Source of the DNA: Methanothermobacter sp049720995
GTDB lineage: Archaea > Methanobacteriota > Methanobacteria > Methanobacteriales > Methanothermobacteraceae
Reading direction: 5' to 3'
Length of the DNA: 32,556 nt
NCBI RefSeq assembly: GCF_049720995.1
Contig: NZ_JBNASF010000018.1
Coordinates: 1 to 32,556 of the forward strand
Shown in pieces: positions 31,045-32,556 of the stretch. The notes under the pieces are model-generated. The model ran no database searches and had not been told where the DNA came from. It saw only the letters and a list, made by a program, of their open reading frames with translations. Each line of letters begins with the position of its first letter. The stretch's first letter is position 1. The position numbers and the translations under genes were made by a program.

Positions 31045-31554
31045 ATGAGAATCGTGGTATACCATGCAGAGGAGTGTGACAGGAAGAAGTGCACCAGCCT
31101 CAAACTCGGCAGGAAGGGAAAATTTAAAATAGTAAATAGTCTCAATCAGTTACCCAGAGGTGCACTTGTCCTCAACCCTTTTTCTGAGAAGGCAGTCTCA
31201 CCTGAGGACCGTGACATGGTCATGAGGAGGGGCATCGTTGCCCTGGACTGCTCATGGAAAAAGGTCAGAAAGTCATCGGTCATATTCCAGACCGCAGGGA
31301 ACCACAGGTCGCTGCCGTTCCTGGTGGCCGCAAACCCCACCAACTATGGAAAGCCCTGCATACTATCAACTGCGGAGGCCGTGGCGGCAACCCTTTATAT
31401 AGTTGGACTGAAAGATATAGCGTCTGACATCATGTCCTACTTCAAGTGGGGTCCACACTTCCTGGACCTCAACCGTGAACTTCTTGAAGCTTACTCCCGG
31501 GCTAGGGATAGCCTTGAGGTTGTTGAGATTCAGAACAAATACATAGGAGGCTAA
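31045..31554 (+). CDS. tsr3: Tsr3-type rRNA aminocarboxypropyltransferase
   Basis: SAM-dependent enzyme that adds an aminocarboxypropyl group to a hypermodified nucleotide of small-subunit rRNA (m1acp3-psi in eukaryotes). Family features: LDCSWKK in the SPOUT-like fold, [32 protein letters not shown], and [18 protein letters not shown]. 169 aa is typical of archaeal members. The ATG at 31045 and the GTG at 31042 are adjacent; there is no separate ribosome binding site, in line with a leaderless transcript. Its 3' end contains the AGGAGG that serves eL40, so the two ribosome-related genes are one unit. Confidence 0.92.
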
Positions 31555-31556
31555 TT

Positions 31557-31703
31557 ATGGCAAGATTTGAGGAAGCAGAAAACAGACTATTCAATATCAA
31601 GATCTGCCTTAAATGTAACGCCAGGAACCCACCAACTGCAAAGACATGCAGGAAGTGCGGTTACAAGGGATTAAGGTACAAGGCAAAGGAACCAAGGGGT
31701 TAA
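31557..31703 (+). CDS. rpl40e: large-subunit ribosomal protein eL40
   Basis: A 48-aa zinc-ribbon ribosomal protein: [13 protein letters not shown], then CLKC and CRKC separated by ten residues, and a basic tail ending KEPRG. Archaeal eL40 is encoded without the ubiquitin fusion seen in eukaryotes. AGGAGG at 31545-31550, inside the end of the Tsr3 gene, lies six bases before ATG 31557; the intergenic gap is 2 bp, so the genes are coupled. Confidence 0.96.
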
Positions 31704-31745
31704 ACAGCCCCGCTCCCCCATTTATTACTTTTCTGAGTGTTCAAA

Positions 31746-32483
31746 ATGAAGGTTGAAGATTATTTCCATGATATTCTTGGGGAGAGGAAGATACACCTTA
31801 CCCTCATCGACCCTGAGGAGCAGACCCCTGAAGAGGCCGTTGAAATCGCAGAGGCCGCAATAAGGGGTGGTACCGATGGTATAATGCTCGGGGGGTCAAC
31901 CACCGATTCCAGTGAACTCGATGCCACAGCAGGGGCTCTGAGGGAGAACATAGATGTCCCGATAATACTTTTTCCTGGTAACACCACAGGTGTCAGCCGC
32001 CATGCAGATGCGATATTCTTCATGAGTCTCCTCAACTCAAACAACCCCTACTGGATAATAGGTGCCCAGGCACTCGGTGCACCAGCCGTTAAGAAGATGG
32101 GGATAGAGGCCCTGCCAATGGGTTACCTTGTGGTTGAACCAGGGGGTACAGTGGGCTGGGTCGGAGACACCAAGCCTGTCCCGAGAAACAAGCCGGACAT
32201 TGCGGCGGCATATGCCATGGCCGCAGAGTTCCTGGGTATGAGGCTCTTCTACCTTGAGGCGGGTTCAGGGGCACCACAGCATGTGCCTGAGGAGATGATA
32301 TCCATTGTTAAGAGATGCACAGATCAGATACTCATAGTGGGCGGGGGTATAAGGACAGGTGCGGATGCCGCACGGGTTGCAGGTGCAGGTGCAGATGTAA
32401 TAGTCACGGGTACGGTTGTTGAGAACAGTTCAAACGTTGAGGACAAGATCCGGGAGATCGTTGAGGGTATGGGGTCCCTCTGA
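31746..32483 (+). CDS. (S)-3-O-geranylgeranylglyceryl phosphate synthase
   Basis: Prenyltransferase that makes the first ether bond of archaeal membrane lipids from glycerol-1-phosphate and geranylgeranyl diphosphate. PcrB/GGGPS TIM-barrel motifs: HLTLIDPEEQ (Mg-binding Asp), GGTDGIMLGGST, ILFPGNTTGVS, FYLEAGSGAP, LIVGGGIRTG and DVIVTGTVVE. 245 aa matches group II archaeal enzymes. ATG 31746 gives MKVEDYF...; a GTG at 31737 is in frame but less likely. A TATTTATT-like box lies near 31717-31724. It is functionally linked to hmgA, which supplies mevalonate for the prenyl donor. Confidence 0.95.
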   Translation: MKVEDYFHDILGERKIHLTLIDPEEQTPEEAVEIAEAAIRGGTDGIMLGGSTTDSSELDATAGALRENIDVPIILFPGNTTGVSRHADAIFFMSLLNSNNPYWIIGAQALGAPAVKKMGIEALPMGYLVVEPGGTVGWVGDTKPVPRNKPDIAAAYAMAAEFLGMRLFYLEAGSGAPQHVPEEMISIVKRCTDQILIVGGGIRTGADAARVAGAGADVIVTGTVVENSSNVEDKIREIVEGMGSL

Positions 32484-32485
32484 TT

Positions 32486-32556
32486 TTAAGTATTTTTGAT
32501 CAGATATTCGTAATCTAAAAGTTCCAGTATTTCTTTTTCGTCTGGGTGTTCTTGTT
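32486..32556 (-). CDS. C-terminal end of a gene continuing beyond the window
   Basis: On the minus strand one frame is open from the window edge to a TAA at 32486-32488 and encodes QEHPDEKEILELLDYEYLIKN plus Thr. The acidic, helical composition looks protein-coding, and the other two frames are less plausible. It would converge with the GGGP synthase gene, only 2 bp from its stop. Identity cannot be told from 23 residues. Confidence 0.4.
   Translation of the reverse strand, partial: QEHPDEKEILELLDYEYLIKNT

Overview
The window looks like chromosome from a thermophilic hydrogenotrophic methanogen of the genus Methanothermobacter, or a very close relative. The genes are archaeal: two-subunit primase, CCA enzyme of archaeal type, methionyl-tRNA synthetase with a fused tRNA-binding domain, eL40, Tsr3, GGGP synthase, HMG-CoA reductase, pantoate kinase and the aspartate-semialdehyde route into shikimate. 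A pseudomurein-binding domain restricts it to Methanobacteriales (or Methanopyrus). The DNA is moderately GC-rich, with AGG/ATA codons, GGTGA/GGAGG ribosome binding sites, AT-rich box-A promoters and tight operons. Gene names come from recognising protein motifs; no database search was made.

Layout. 1-282: degenerate tandem repeats. 283-5374 (minus): metG, a DUF530-type zinc protein, a three-HTH protein and a GlcNAc-1-phosphate transferase-like membrane enzyme. 5657-7940 (plus): primase large and small subunits, overlapping. 8026-13513 (minus): a six-gene operon with a methyltransferase, ADH synthase and 3-dehydroquinate synthase II (the archaeal entry into aromatic amino acids), an HPr-kinase-like P-loop protein, ThpR and the CCA enzyme. 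13688-14542 (minus): pantoate kinase. 14623-15288 (plus): a PHP-domain hydrolase that lacks an ATG/GTG/TTG start.

15290-19520 is a cell-surface island of lower GC: a right-handed beta-helix protein with an Ig-like domain and pseudomurein-binding repeats, a secreted metallocarboxypeptidase-like protein with a similar Ig-like domain, and a paralogue of the latter broken by two frameshifts. Next come an HtpX-type membrane protease carrying a canonical EF-hand loop, then (20746-21308) the wreck of an MFS drug-transporter gene with a tandem palindromic operator-like sequence in front of it. 21320-22599 (minus): a signal-peptidase-like protein and aroD.

22813-26340 (plus): an unrecognised protein, sucD, HMG-CoA reductase (mevalonate, archaeal lipids) and a VIT1/CCC1-like membrane protein. 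26503-28702 (minus): TatD-like hydrolase, DUF116 membrane protein, an unknown 158-aa protein and a 44-aa zinc ribbon. 28928-32483 (plus): fused ChlI/ChlD chelatase, Tsr3, eL40 and GGGP synthase. The last 71 bases hold the C-terminus of a minus-strand gene.

I do not see a defence system, prophage, CRISPR, rRNA or tRNA. The most notable points are the PHP gene with a probable ATC start, the surface island (signal peptide out of frame, paralogue decay, gene-conversion patch), the EF-hand inside HtpX, the MFS relic with its operator-like repeats, and a 45-bp tandem duplication across the chelatase stop codon in which the two copies differ only at the stop.
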